Positions 16,792 through 26,623 are shown, counted from the stretch's first letter. The stretch: 64,000 nucleotides of DNA from Micromonospora_G sp044458865 (GCF_044458865.1 NZ_JBITIH010000013.1:124001-188000); one strand, 5' to 3'. The notes: a model not told the origin generated them from the sequence alone. Numbers and translations are program-made.

Positions 16792-16872
16792 CCGGCCAGC
16801 GTACGGGCGGCATTTGCGCTGACGCGCCCGCAATGCCCCGATAGGGTGTTGGCCACCGACTCACCAGTGGCA

Positions 16873-16900
16873 TTGCGGCGCAACGAGGGGGCGGTATAGT
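16873..16900 (+). promoter_or_regulatory. Candidate sigma70-type promoter for the DivIVA-domain gene
   Basis: TTGCGG (16873-16878) and TATAGT (16895-16900) are spaced by 16 nt and would start transcription about 65 nt before the ATG at 16974. The -10 is a good match and the -35 moderate. Confidence 0.45.
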
Positions 16901-16973
16901 CCGCCGGTTGAGCCGTGGCCCGGCGGCGTGCCCGTATGCCGGTGCTGGGCTCCTATCGCATGGAGGATGGCGG

Positions 16974-18194
16974 ATGTCGCAAGCCGAGCAGCTGTTCGAC
17001 GGTCGCGAGGACTCGAACTCGCGGCCGAGCTTTGAGACCACGCTGCGCGGTTACGACAAGCGGCAGGTGGACCAGTACGTTTTCCAGGCGAACAGCCAGA
17101 GCGCGAAGCTCGCGGCCGAACGCGAGCAGGCGTTCGGCCACATCAAGAACCTGACCGCGCACATCCAGCAGTTGCAGACGGAGCTGGCGGAGTCGCGCGA
17201 GCGGCCACCGCAGTTCGACCGGGCCTCGTTCCGTGAGTTGGGCCCGATGGTCGACCAGATCCTGGCCCTGTCCGAGAAGCAGGCTGAGGCGATCGTCACC
17301 AGTGCCACACAGCGGGCGTCCGAGCACCAGGCCGAGGCGGAGCGGGTGTTGGTCGACGCCCATGAGCAGGCCGAGAAGCTGAAGGCCGACGGTGAGGCGG
17401 TGCAGGAACGCGCCGTCGAGGAGGCGCAGCGGATCAGCGAGCAGAGCGCCCGGCAGGTGGAGAATGCCCGGTCCGAGTCCGAGGCGATGGTAGAGGCCGC
17501 GCGTACGCAGGTCCAGCAGGAGATCGAGGCGGCCCGCTCGCAGACCCAACAGGAGCTGGCCCAGTGGAAGGCCACTGTCGAACGAGAGATCGTCGAGCGG
17601 CAGTCCGCCGCCGAGTCGGAACTCGGTCGCTGGCGCACGATGATCGAGCAGGAGAACACCGCGCTCCAGGCGGAGGTGCAGCAGTACTCGGCTGACCTAC
17701 GCCGTCGGGCCGACGAGCAGGCCGCCGCACACGAGCAGCAGTTGGCCCTGGTGCAGAAGGAGATCGAGGCGCGGCAGCAGGCGGTGTCCCAGCTACACGC
17801 CGCGCAGGAGAGCGCGGAGCAGCAGCTCGCCCAGTCGCGTCAGGAGCGGGCCATCGCGGAGCGCGACGTCGCCCAGTTGCAGCACCGTCTGGGTGAGGTG
17901 CGCCAGGAGCTGAGCACCGAGCTGAACCGGCTGAACGAGGCCCGTCAGGCGGCCGATTCCGCCGAACGGCACGCCGTCGAGGTGCGGGCCCGGGTGCAGC
18001 GTGAGGCGAAGCGGGTGGCGGATCGGGCGGCGGCTGCGGTGATTGCCGCCGCCGCGATCAGCGCCGAGACGGGCGAGTACCGGGTGATCGCCGCCCCGGA
18101 GGTGAACCGGATCGCCGGCGAGGTGGCCGAGGTGGTCCACGACGAGGTGGCTCCGGAGCCGCAGACGCCGATCGGCGAGCACCACCGGTTGTAG
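16974..18194 (+). CDS. DivIVA-domain coiled-coil protein (FilP/Scy/cellulose-binding-like)
   Basis: A 406-residue, almost wholly helical protein. Residues 22-37 (TTLRGYDKRQVDQYVF) are a DivIVA N-terminal motif. From about residue 40 to 370 the sequence is rich in Glu, Gln, Ala and Arg with heptad character, a long coiled coil. In filamentous actinobacteria such proteins organise polar growth or form cytoskeletal filaments. ATG 16974 is chosen because GGAGG lies seven nt upstream and the DivIVA motif begins soon after. The gene ends shortly before the low-complexity assembly gap, so its downstream context is unsafe. Confidence 0.88.
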   Translation: MSQAEQLFDGREDSNSRPSFETTLRGYDKRQVDQYVFQANSQSAKLAAEREQAFGHIKNLTAHIQQLQTELAESRERPPQFDRASFRELGPMVDQILALSEKQAEAIVTSATQRASEHQAEAERVLVDAHEQAEKLKADGEAVQERAVEEAQRISEQSARQVENARSESEAMVEAARTQVQQEIEAARSQTQQELAQWKATVEREIVERQSAAESELGRWRTMIEQENTALQAEVQQYSADLRRRADEQAAAHEQQLALVQKEIEARQQAVSQLHAAQESAEQQLAQSRQERAIAERDVAQLQHRLGEVRQELSTELNRLNEARQAADSAERHAVEVRARVQREAKRVADRAAAAVIAAAAISAETGEYRVIAAPEVNRIAGEVAEVVHDEVAPEPQTPIGEHHRL

Positions 18195-18270
18195 GCGGGC
18201 GGCCGCCCGCAACGGTTCCGTCCTGCCGTCGTCGTCCGGGCGGCCAGGCAGCCGTCGACCCCGGTCACGC

Positions 18271-18515
<245 letters not shown>

Positions 18516-18552
18516 GCGGCCGGGTGTGCGCACCCGTGCGTGGTCAGACGGC

Positions 18553-21500
18553 TCAACCGCCCGTGATGACGAAGCTCGACCCGGGTTGCGTCACGATGTT
18601 GCCGGTGGCCGAGTTGGTGATGGTCACGTTGGTCAACGTCGCGCTGCCCCGGGCGCCGCTCATGGCGAGAATGCCGGCACCGTTGTTCGACCTGTCGATC
18701 CGTACGTTGGTCACCGCCACGCCCGGTACGTTGCCGCCGCCGGTCTTGAACTGGATGCCGTCGTACGTCGAATCGATGATCTCGGTGTCGCGGATGGTGA
18801 CGCCGGGGATGTCCCGGGTCGCCGCGAAGAGCGTGATCGCACCGAACTCCTGGTCCTCGTTCCAGAAGGCGCCGCCGGTGCGGTAGAGACCGTTGTTCGC
18901 GATCAGCGTCTGCCCGGAGAAGGGCAGCGGGTCGTGGTCGGTCGCGAGCATGATGCCCGGGTAGTTCATCGTGTCGTAGACCAGGTTGTTTTCGATCTTG
19001 TTGCCGTAGCCGCCGTAGATCGCGATGCCGTTCGCCCGCCAGGGCAACTGGATGGTGTTGTTGACGAACTGGTTGTCGTGCGCGATGTCCACCGAGGGGT
19101 CCTTCACGTACCGGTTGGCCCAGACCGCCAGTGAGTCGTCACCGGTGGTACGGAACGACGAGTTGAACACCCGCGAGTTCCGGGTCCCGTTGGTGAAGTT
19201 GATGCCGTCGGCGTACGTGTCGCGGATGCGCATCCCGCTGAAGTCCAGCCCGTCGCCCGGCCCCCACAGGTCGGGGATGTTGTCGAAGTCCCGACCGACC
19301 CAGACCCCGACGTTGGCGTGCTCGATCCAGACGTTGGTGATCCTGGTGTTCTCACCGAACCGCCCGTTGAGCCCCACGCCGCCCTCGGCGCCGCCGGGGC
19401 CGCCCCGGATGCGGCCCGAGCCGAAGATGGCGATGTCGGAGATCTGGGTGTTGTCGTCGATGTCGAACCCGAAGTTGCCCTCGTGCGGGTGGTTGATGCC
19501 GCCCACGGCGAGATGCGGTTCGGTCAGCGTGTAGAGCTGGGAGTGCCACATGCCGGCGCCCCGGATGGTGACGTTGCTGATCCCGACCTGGTTGTACTGA
19601 CCCCGGTTCAACGGGTCGTCGGTCAGGATCTTCTTCTCCTGCCGCCACTGTCCGGCCGGGATCCAGACACAACCGATCACACCGTTCTGGTCGTCGGTCA
19701 CCGCCCGTTGGATGGCGTCGGTGTCGTCGATCCCGTCGTTCGCGACCGCACCGTACGCGGTGATCGAGGTGCAGCCGGCCGGTTGGGTCGTCGCCGGGGC
19801 GACCTGCTCCAGGTCGATGAAGTCGATGATGTAGAACGACGCGGTGTCGCCCGAGTCACGTTGCAACTTGAACCGGGTGCCGGCCGGGTACGACTGCGCG
19901 AGCAGCGCGTGCGCCTCGTCGAAGAGCCGCCGGGCGTCGCCCTGCGGGGTGTTGGTCAGCCCCTCCGGATCGTCGGTGCTCCCGTAGAGCCAGCTGTGGC
20001 GGGAGGAGAGCGTCAGCTTCTGGGCGAAGGTGTCGTTGACGTACAGGCTGATGCTGGCCTCGATGCCGCCACCGCCGGGCGCGTCCGGGATGGAGTTGCG
20101 CACCACGATCGAGTTGGCGGCGTTGGTCGAGGTGAACTCGACGAACTGTCCGGTGGTGTTGAGTCGTACGGACTTGCGGCCCGACGACTCGGTGGCGAAG
20201 TTGGTGTGCCCGAAGGTGCGCAGCGGATCGGTCTCCAGCAGGGCGCCCTGGTACCTGGCCGCCTCCGCCTCGTACGAGGTCCACGGCACCGCAGCGCCGC
20301 GTCCCACCACGATCGACTGGGTGAGGACGTTGTTGGACTCGTTGGTCTCGGCGACCACGTTGGTCGCGTCGGCGGTGGCGGTGATGGTGGCTCCGCCGCT
20401 GGTGGCGGTCCAGCTACCGCTGATGGCCACGTTCGCGGTCGTGCCGGCCGCGATCGACGGCGTGTTGGTGTTGAGCGTGGTCCCGCCCACCGCCAGCCGC
20501 GTCACCGTGGTCGCGCCGCTCGCGCTGGTCCCGCGGTTGTTCACCGCGACGGTGAACGTGACCGCCGCGCCGACGGCCGGGTTCGGCGGATTCGAGCTGA
20601 TGACGAGGATCTGGAGGTCGGGGCCGGGTGCCTGGGCCACCACCAGTGGCGAGGGCGAGGTGAAGGTGTTGTTGCCGTTGTTCTGCTCGACGACGGTGTT
20701 GGTCGGGTCGACCACCGACGAGACGCTGTAGCTGCCCATCGGCCGGTTTCCGGCGTTGTAGGAGACGGTGGTCGAGGCACCGGCGTTCAGGCCGGTCACC
20801 GGCGCGCTGCCGACCACCACGCCGCCCAGGTTGAAGTTGACCGTGGTCGCCCCGGCAGCCGCCGACCCGATGTTCTGGACGGTGGCGGAGAGGGTGATCG
20901 CGCTGGCCTCGTTCGGTGAGGCGGGTGTCCAGGTCGTCGAGGTGACGACCAGGTCGGGGTTGGGTGCCGGCGTACCGCAGACCTCAAGTTCGGCGACCTG
21001 GCCGGACGGGGCACCGGTGTTGGAGTTGAACCGTAGCTGCACGTCCGCGGTGGTCGCGGCGACCGGGATCGCCACCACGTTGTTGCCCTGGACGAACTGG
21101 TAGTTGGCCGCCGACACCAGGTTGGTGTAGGTGGTCGAGGTCTGGTCCCGGCCGAGGATCTGGAAGTTCTGGGTACGGGTGCCCCAGGCGGCGTCCGGGT
21201 TCAACCTGACGGTGACCGTGTTGACGACGTGGTTGGCGCCCAGCGCCACGGTCAGGGTCTGCGGGTACGTCGGCGCACCCTCCCAGTACGTGCCGAGCTG
21301 ACCGTCGTTCGCCTTCTCCGGGGTGAAGGTGAAGGTGGAGCCGCTCGCCGTGATGGTCTTGCCGGCCGCGACGTTGGTGCAGGCCGGGGGTTGCGTGCCG
21401 GTACGGGTGACGGTGTTGCTGTTGCCGGAGAGGTTGCCGGCGCCGTCCCGCGCGCGGACGTAGTAGGAGACGGTGGCGGTGGTCGGCTGGGTGTCGGTGA

Positions 21501-22251
21501 AGGTCGTCGCGTTGCCGATCGACTGCGCCAACGTGCCGTTGCGGTAGACGTTGTATCCGGCCATGCCGCTGCCACCCGCGTTGTCGGTCGACGCGCCCCA
21601 GTTGAGGGTGACAGCCGTGCCTGACTGGGTGTACGAGAGCGTGCCCGGAACACTCGGCGGGGTGGTGTCGGCACCACTGTCCGGTGCGTAGACCTCAAGT
21701 TCGGAGACTTGACCGGCGGGCCAGCCGCTGTTGGCGGTGATGTTGATCCGTACGTAGCGGGCGGTGCTCTGGCCGAAGGTGATCGTGACCGAGTTGCCGG
21801 CGACGGCCGGGTTGAAGGTGTACGTCTGCGACGGGGCCAGGTCGGAGAAGGTGGATCCGTTGGTGCTGCCCCGGACGCTCAGCGTCTGGGTACGGGTGCC
21901 CCAACCGGAGGTCGGCAGCTTCAGTACCACCCGGTTGACCGTCACCGAGGAGCCGAGGTCGACCTGGAGCCATCCCGGGAAGGAGTTGTTGACGCTCTCC
22001 CAGTAGCTGCCCTGGTTGCCGTCGACGGCCCGGGACGAGTCGTAGACGTCGGCGTGGCCGCTCTGCTGGGTGGGGCGGCCCTGGGCGAGGTTGCCGGGCA
22101 CGTCCTGGACGTCGACCGGGGCGGCGGCGCTCTGTTCGAACGGGTGGTCGGGTCGGCCGCCCGCGTTCGCGACGGCCGCCCATCCCACGGTTGCGATCAT
22201 GGCGGCGGCGACTGTTGTCGCCACCATCCTGACCAGGTTCGTTTGTCTCAT
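18553..22251 (-). CDS. Secreted multidomain GH87 alpha-1,3-glucanase (mutanase-type)
   Basis: 1,232 residues. Signal peptide 1 to about 31, then two discoidin/F5-8C-type domains (roughly 54-192 and 300-435) separated by a fibronectin-III domain, two CARDB-like domains (roughly 440-655), a CBM6-like domain and a C-terminal parallel beta-helix catalytic domain from about 830. The beta-helix contains YADGINFTNG with Asp1015 and TTGDDSLAVW with Asp1038 and Asp1039. The 23/24-residue spacing is that of the three catalytic aspartates reported for GH87 alpha-1,3-glucanases. It should hydrolyse alpha-1,3-glucan of fungal walls or dental-type mutan. ATG 22251 has AAGGACAG upstream. Its stop is 38 nt from the gap tract. 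Confidence 0.87.
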   Translation of the reverse strand: MRQTNLVRMVATTVAAAMIATVGWAAVANAGGRPDHPFEQSAAAPVDVQDVPGNLAQGRPTQQSGHADVYDSSRAVDGNQGSYWESVNNSFPGWLQVDLGSSVTVNRVVLKLPTSGWGTRTQTLSVRGSTNGSTFSDLAPSQTYTFNPAVAGNSVTITFGQSTARYVRINITANSGWPAGQVSELEVYAPDSGADTTPPSVPGTLSYTQSGTAVTLNWGASTDNAGGSGMAGYNVYRNGTLAQSIGNATTFTDTQPTTATVSYYVRARDGAGNLSGNSNTVTRTGTQPPACTNVAAGKTITASGSTFTFTPEKANDGQLGTYWEGAPTYPQTLTVALGANHVVNTVTVRLNPDAAWGTRTQNFQILGRDQTSTTYTNLVSAANYQFVQGNNVVAIPVAATTADVQLRFNSNTGAPSGQVAELEVCGTPAPNPDLVVTSTTWTPASPNEASAITLSATVQNIGSAAAGATTVNFNLGGVVVGSAPVTGLNAGASTTVSYNAGNRPMGSYSVSSVVDPTNTVVEQNNGNNTFTSPSPLVVAQAPGPDLQILVISSNPPNPAVGAAVTFTVAVNNRGTSASGATTVTRLAVGGTTLNTNTPSIAAGTTANVAISGSWTATSGGATITATADATNVVAETNESNNVLTQSIVVGRGAAVPWTSYEAEAARYQGALLETDPLRTFGHTNFATESSGRKSVRLNTTGQFVEFTSTNAANSIVVRNSIPDAPGGGGIEASISLYVNDTFAQKLTLSSRHSWLYGSTDDPEGLTNTPQGDARRLFDEAHALLAQSYPAGTRFKLQRDSGDTASFYIIDFIDLEQVAPATTQPAGCTSITAYGAVANDGIDDTDAIQRAVTDDQNGVIGCVWIPAGQWRQEKKILTDDPLNRGQYNQVGISNVTIRGAGMWHSQLYTLTEPHLAVGGINHPHEGNFGFDIDDNTQISDIAIFGSGRIRGGPGGAEGGVGLNGRFGENTRITNVWIEHANVGVWVGRDFDNIPDLWGPGDGLDFSGMRIRDTYADGINFTNGTRNSRVFNSSFRTTGDDSLAVWANRYVKDPSVDIAHDNQFVNNTIQLPWRANGIAIYGGYGNKIENNLVYDTMNYPGIMLATDHDPLPFSGQTLIANNGLYRTGGAFWNEDQEFGAITLFAATRDIPGVTIRDTEIIDSTYDGIQFKTGGGNVPGVAVTNVRIDRSNNGAGILAMSGARGSATLTNVTITNSATGNIVTQPGSSFVITGG

Positions 22252-22774
22252 CACTGTCCTTGTCGCGTGGAGGGACGGGTTCCGCGCGCGGTCTGTGTCC
22301 ACGGGCGCGGGGCGTGGTTCGGTGCGGCGCCGGTCGATCCGCGATGGGCGCTCGGGATCGGACGGACGGGGAGGTGGTCGGGCGGGCGAGGCGCGTGCCC
22401 GCGCGGTCCGTTCGGGGCGGGTGGGACCGCTGGTGAGGAGTTACCGAGCCGTCAGCATCACCGCGCCTCTCCGGAATGGGGAGGAACACCGCCAGGGGAC
22501 GGACCTGCGGAAATTTCAATCAAGAGCGGAGAATCAAGCAAAGCTTTGTCGAGATCTTGCAGTACTTTGGCCGAATGTTACCGACGCGCTACTGGTGCGT
22601 CAATACTTCGATGTCTGCTCCATCGACTGCCCCGGATGTGTGGCGATCGGCCGCCGCTGGCCCGGCTCGTCGGCTAATTCAGGACCAACCGGACGATCCG
22701 CCGTCGGAGGTTCGGGCCATGGCTATCGTCACTCCGGTTCGAGGCGCTACACCGACCGGCAGTACGGTTGCCGC
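22252..22774. promoter_or_regulatory. Long divergent intergenic region with AT-richer core
   Basis: A 523-nt stretch without a supportable gene lies between the GH87 gene and the nucleosidase gene. The first 200 nt are ordinary GC-rich leader. An AT-richer part at about 22505-22600 holds two small palindromes, GAAATTTC (22510-22517) and CAAAGCTTTG (22539-22548), which could be operators for the glucanase gene. TACGGT at 22763 lies six nt before the nucleosidase GTG and could be the -10 of a leaderless transcript. Confidence 0.35.
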
Positions 22775-23353
22775 GTGGAACTTATTGGTGAGATCTCCGC
22801 CGACCGACCCCTGCTCGTGTTGGCCGTCAAGGAAGAAGCGCAGTTCCTCGACACGAGCCTGCCGATCCTGCTCACCGGCATGGGCAAGGTCAATGGAGCG
22901 ATCGCGCTCGCGACCGTACTGGCCCGGGGGGCGCGACCGTCCGGCATCGTCAACCTGGGCACGGCGGGCGCGCTGCGGGTGGGGCTGACCGGCACCCACG
23001 TTGTCGGCACCGTGATCCAGCACGACCTGGCCAGCGACGTGCTGCGTACCCTCACCGGCGAACTCGTCGGACAGCCGCTGACGCTTCCCGACGCGGATGG
23101 TCCGACCCTGGCGACCGGAGACGCGTTCATCGCCGACGACGCCTCCCGGGACCGGTTGGCGGTTCGCGCCTCGTTGGTGGACATGGAGGGCTACGCCATC
23201 GCCGCCGCCGCACAGGAGGCCGGTGTGCCGCTGCGGATCGTCAAGCACGTCAGCGACGACGCGGGCGACGGCGCCGTACGAGCGTGGCGTGAGACGGTCG
23301 CGGAGTGCGCCCGTGCCCTCGCGGACTGGTCCGCGCGGAACATCCCGGCCTAG
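22775..23353 (+). CDS. Nucleosidase (MTA/SAH nucleosidase-like, purine nucleoside phosphorylase fold)
   Basis: A 192-residue protein of the PNP/UDP superfamily. It shows VLAVKEEAQFL near the N-terminus, GMGKVNGAIALATVL, VNLGTAGALRVGL (nucleobase site), VDMEGYAIAAAAQEAGVP (ribose-binding Met-Glu) and KHVSDDAGDGA with the catalytic-type Asp. It is shorter than E. coli MTAN (232 residues), as usual for the actinobacterial nucleosidase group. It probably cleaves the glycosidic bond of methylthioadenosine, SAH or a related nucleoside. GTG 22775 is chosen by the conserved N-terminus; no Shine-Dalgarno is visible. Confidence 0.85.
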   Translation: MELIGEISADRPLLVLAVKEEAQFLDTSLPILLTGMGKVNGAIALATVLARGARPSGIVNLGTAGALRVGLTGTHVVGTVIQHDLASDVLRTLTGELVGQPLTLPDADGPTLATGDAFIADDASRDRLAVRASLVDMEGYAIAAAAQEAGVPLRIVKHVSDDAGDGAVRAWRETVAECARALADWSARNIPA

Positions 23354-23423
23354 CTACCTGTCTGTCCGGCCGGCGCGCCTGTTCGCCGGCGGCGGCCGGG
23401 GAGCCGGCCGCAGACCGGGTGGA

Positions 23424-24491
23424 TCAGCGCGCGGCGGCCGGTGGTGCGGTGCTGGCGCGTACGACGAGCCGGGTGGGGACCAGGGTGGTGCCCGGGTCGG
23501 TCGCCTCGTGGTGGATCTGCCGGAGCACACCCTGTACGCATCGCCGGCCGACCTCGGCGAAGTCCTGGTGGACCGTGGTGAGGGGTGGGATGAAGGAGGC
23601 GGCGTCCGGGATGTCGTCGAAGCCGACCACGCTGATGTCGGCGGGAACCGTACGACCTCTTTCGTGGAAGGCGCGGAGCAGGCCGAGCGCCATCTGGTCG
23701 TTGCCGGCGAAGACCGCCGTGCACTCGGGCTCGTCCGCCAGGAGCATCCCGGCGCGGTAGCCGGACTCCGCCGACCAGTCGCCGGTCTGCAACGGGGGCA
23801 CCGGCCGGCCCGCCTCCTCCAGGGCGGCGCGCCAGGCTTTGCTACGGCGTTCGCTGGCGAACGACCCGCTGGGTCCGGCCACGTGCCAGACGGTCCGGTG
23901 GCCGAGGTCGAGCAGGTGGCGGACGGCCTGCCGGGTGCCGTCGGTCTGGTCGGTGTCGACGACCGTGTAGCGGTCGTCGGCGTCGGAGTCCACCACGACG
24001 ACCTGTACGCCGGGCGGCAGGTTGACCGTCGTGGCGTCCAGCAGGTGGACTTCCATGATCACGATGATTCCGTCGACGGCGAGTTCGCCGAGTCGGGTGA
24101 AGGCACCCAGGACGCCGTCCTGAGTGGGTGCCGCCACCGGGATCAGGGTGATGGCGTAGCCCTCGCGGGCGGCGTGGGTGGCGATCGCCTCCACCGTACG
24201 GCTGTTGCCGGTCGTCGACAGGGTGAAGAGGATGACGCCGATCGTACGGAATTCGCCGAGCTTGAGGGCTCGTGCGGCGCTGTTGGGGCGGTAGCCGAGC
24301 TGTCGCATGGCGGCGAGGACCTGCTGGCGGGTGGAGTTGATCACGCCCGGGTGGCCGGTGGAGACGCGGGAGACGGTCTGGGACGAGACGCCGGCGAGTC
24401 GGGCGACATCGGCCATGGAGACGCCTCGCCGGGGACGCCCGATGCGCCGGGTCGGTCCTCCGGGGGTCTCCTCCGGTGTGACTGCGGTCAT
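23424..24491 (-). CDS. LacI-family transcriptional repressor
   Basis: A 355-residue regulator. The HTH and hinge are at about residues 25-75 (SMADVARLAGVSSQTVSRV, then RPNSAARALKLG). A periplasmic-binding-protein-like ligand domain follows, with AVFAGNDQMALGLLRAF and SVVGFDDIPDAASFIPPLTT. It is divergent from the sugar ABC/GH42 operon, and two palindromic operators lie between them. It most likely represses the operon until a sugar, probably a galactoside, is present. ATG 24491 is followed by a 22-residue Pro/Arg-rich tail before the HTH. Confidence 0.92.
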   Translation of the reverse strand: MTAVTPEETPGGPTRRIGRPRRGVSMADVARLAGVSSQTVSRVSTGHPGVINSTRQQVLAAMRQLGYRPNSAARALKLGEFRTIGVILFTLSTTGNSRTVEAIATHAAREGYAITLIPVAAPTQDGVLGAFTRLGELAVDGIIVIMEVHLLDATTVNLPPGVQVVVVDSDADDRYTVVDTDQTDGTRQAVRHLLDLGHRTVWHVAGPSGSFASERRSKAWRAALEEAGRPVPPLQTGDWSAESGYRAGMLLADEPECTAVFAGNDQMALGLLRAFHERGRTVPADISVVGFDDIPDAASFIPPLTTVHQDFAEVGRRCVQGVLRQIHHEATDPGTTLVPTRLVVRASTAPPAAAR

Positions 24492-24613
24492 AGCCGTACG
24501 GCTCCTTCCCGCTGCTAGGCCCCGATTTGCCGCCTGGTTGGTGGCGGCGAAGTGGTGGTCGGAGCACCCCCGTCTTGACGATCCTCGAACGCGGTGAAAC
24601 TATCACCCCCGCA

Positions 24614-24629
24614 ATGTTTACGTAAACAT
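24614..24629. promoter_or_regulatory. LacI-family operator 1
   Basis: ATGTTTACGTAAACAT is a perfect 16-bp palindrome with the central CG typical of LacI-family sites. It lies 123 nt upstream of the lacI-type start, suggesting autoregulation. Confidence 0.75.
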
Positions 24630-24700
24630 CACCGCGTGATGTCCTGGATGACCTCCCCGTAACTGCGAGCTACGCTGAGTTGTCATCCTTCTGACCAGGG

Positions 24701-24714
24701 TGTTTACGTAAACA
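24701..24714. promoter_or_regulatory. LacI-family operator 2
   Basis: TGTTTACGTAAACA is identical in its 14-bp core to operator 1, with the two centres 86 nt apart. A possible -35 TTGTCA at 24680-24685 would put the -10 inside this operator, so a bound repressor would block the sugar-transport promoter. Looping between the two sites is possible. Confidence 0.75.
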
Positions 24715-24751
24715 TATGGGTCGCATCGGAGCGACGGGAAGGATGCGTGAA

Positions 24752-25675
24752 GTGGCACTTCCACAGGTCGTGGCAGCTCGACCAGGCACCCGCGATCGGG
24801 CGCCCGGCCGTCGTCAACGGTCATGGGTGGGTTGGCGTTTCGTCGCCCCCTTCATGGCCGTGTTTGCACTGGTCTTCCTGGCTCCGATCGCGTATGCGAT
24901 CTACTTGAGCCTGTTCCAGAACCGACTGATCGGCGGCAACGCCTTCGTCGGCCTGGACAACTATCAGCGGGCGTTGAGCGATCCGCAGCTCTGGTCGGCG
25001 ATCGGCCGGGTCGCGCTCTTCCTCGTCGTCCAGGTGCCGGTGATGCTCGGCATCGCCCTGGTGGTGGCGCTGGCCATCGACAGTGGGCGGCTCTACGGCA
25101 AGAGCTTCTTCCGGGTCTCGATCTTCCTGCCCTACGCGGTGCCGGCGGTGGTCGCCACCCTGATGTGGGGCTTCATGTACGGCTCCAGGTTCGGTCTCGT
25201 CGGCAACATCAACGATGCGCTCGGCACCTCGTTGCCCGACCCGCTGACGCCCAGTTGGGTGCTGGCCTCGATCGGCAACATCGTGACCTGGGAGTTCGTC
25301 GGCTACAACATGCTGATCTTCTACGCGGCGCTGCGGGTGATCCCCGCCTCCCTCTACGAGGCGGCCGACCTCGACGGCGCCAGCCAGTTCCGGGTCATCA
25401 CCGCGATCAAGTTGCCGGCCATCCGAGGCGCGCTGGTCATCGCCACCATCTTCTCGATCATCGGCAGCTTCCAGCTCTTCAACGAGCCGAGCATCCTGCA
25501 GGATCTGGCGCCCAACGCGATCACCACGTACTTCACCCCGAACTTCTACGCCTACTCGCTGTCGTTCGCGGGGCAGCAGTACAACTACTCGGCCACGGTC
25601 GCGATCGTCATGGGCCTGCTCACCATGGTCATCGCCTACGTCGTTCAGTTGCGCGGCATGCGGAAGGAGCGCTGA
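24752..25675 (+). CDS. Sugar ABC transporter permease (MalF-like)
   Basis: About 307 residues with six predicted membrane segments. The EAA coupling loop reads YEAADLDGASQFRVITAIKL around residues 206-225, the carbohydrate uptake (CUT1) family pattern. GTG 24752 is preferred because GGGAAGG lies ten nt upstream and the LacI operator then stays outside the gene. ATG 24743 and ATG 24716 are in frame alternatives, the latter beginning two bases after the operator. First gene of the sugar operon. Confidence 0.9.
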   Translation: MALPQVVAARPGTRDRAPGRRQRSWVGWRFVAPFMAVFALVFLAPIAYAIYLSLFQNRLIGGNAFVGLDNYQRALSDPQLWSAIGRVALFLVVQVPVMLGIALVVALAIDSGRLYGKSFFRVSIFLPYAVPAVVATLMWGFMYGSRFGLVGNINDALGTSLPDPLTPSWVLASIGNIVTWEFVGYNMLIFYAALRVIPASLYEAADLDGASQFRVITAIKLPAIRGALVIATIFSIIGSFQLFNEPSILQDLAPNAITTYFTPNFYAYSLSFAGQQYNYSATVAIVMGLLTMVIAYVVQLRGMRKER

Positions 25676-25678
25676 CCG

Positions 25679-26623
25679 ATGAACACGACCACGCGTACGG
25701 AACCGAACCCGGTCAAGACCCCGCGTACCCCGACGCCGCACCTGCGGTCGCGACCGACGCGGGTCCGCTCGACCGTGGCCCGGCCGCGCAAGAGCGTCCT
25801 GCTCACCGCGTTGACCGCGATCGTCCTGATCTACAGCCTGATCCCGCTGGTCTGGTTGGTCATCAACGCGACGAAGACCCAGGAGGGGCTCTTCACCTCG
25901 TTCGGGCTCTGGTTCGACGGTGACTTCGCCCTCTGGAGCAACATCCACGACACGCTGACGTACAACGACGGGATCTTCCTTCGTTGGCTCGGCAACACAC
26001 TGCTCTACGTCGTCATCGGCGCCGGTGGGGCGACCTTCCTGGCGGTACTCGGTGGCTACGGGCTGGCCAAGTACAACTTCCCCGGCAAGCGTGGCGTCTT
26101 CGCCACGGTCATCGGTGCTGTGGCGGTTCCGGGCACGGCGCTGGCCGTACCGACGTTCCTCATGTTCAGCAACCTGGGCCTCACCAACACCCCGTGGGCG
26201 GTGATCATCCCGTCCCTCATCTCGCCGTTCGGGCTCTACCTGATGTGGACCTTCGCCAGCGAGGCGATCCCGACGGAGATGATCGAGGCCGCGCGGGTCG
26301 ACGGGGCGAGCGAGTTCCGCACCTTCTTCCGGATCTCGCTGCCGCTGCTCGCCCCGGGGATCGTCACGGTGCTGCTCTTCACCATGGTCGCGACCTGGAA
26401 CAACTACTTCCTGCCGCTGATCATGCTCAAGGATCCGGACTGGTACCCGCTGACCCTCGGGCTGCACGCCTGGAACGCCCAGGCCGAGACCGCCGGCGGC
26501 CAGCCCGTGTTCAACCTCGTCATCACCGGATCGCTGCTGACGATCCTGCCGCTGGTCGCCGCGTTCCTGCTGTTGCAGCGCTACTGGCAGTCGGGGCTCT
26601 CCGCCGGCAGCGTCAAGGACTGA
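25679..26623 (+). CDS. Sugar ABC transporter permease (MalG-like)
   Basis: A 314-residue inner-membrane subunit with six hydrophobic segments and a long arginine/proline-rich cytoplasmic N-terminus (first 38 residues). The coupling loop IEAARVDGASEFRTFFRISL is diagnostic for CUT1 permeases. It starts three nt after the previous stop, with AAGGAG overlapping that stop region. It partners the MalF-like subunit. Confidence 0.92.
   Translation: MNTTTRTEPNPVKTPRTPTPHLRSRPTRVRSTVARPRKSVLLTALTAIVLIYSLIPLVWLVINATKTQEGLFTSFGLWFDGDFALWSNIHDTLTYNDGIFLRWLGNTLLYVVIGAGGATFLAVLGGYGLAKYNFPGKRGVFATVIGAVAVPGTALAVPTFLMFSNLGLTNTPWAVIIPSLISPFGLYLMWTFASEAIPTEMIEAARVDGASEFRTFFRISLPLLAPGIVTVLLFTMVATWNNYFLPLIMLKDPDWYPLTLGLHAWNAQAETAGGQPVFNLVITGSLLTILPLVAAFLLLQRYWQSGLSAGSVKD

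Noticed and set aside
22070..22774. An upstream extension of the nucleosidase frame by over 230 codons
   Set aside because: It would run antisense through the signal peptide of the GH87 gene and has no conserved sequence. The nucleosidase fold begins at 22775.
23354..23423. GGCCGGC-rich segment between the nucleosidase and LacI genes as a terminator
   Set aside because: Several overlapping short GC palindromes occur but no single stem is clearly better than expected at this base composition.
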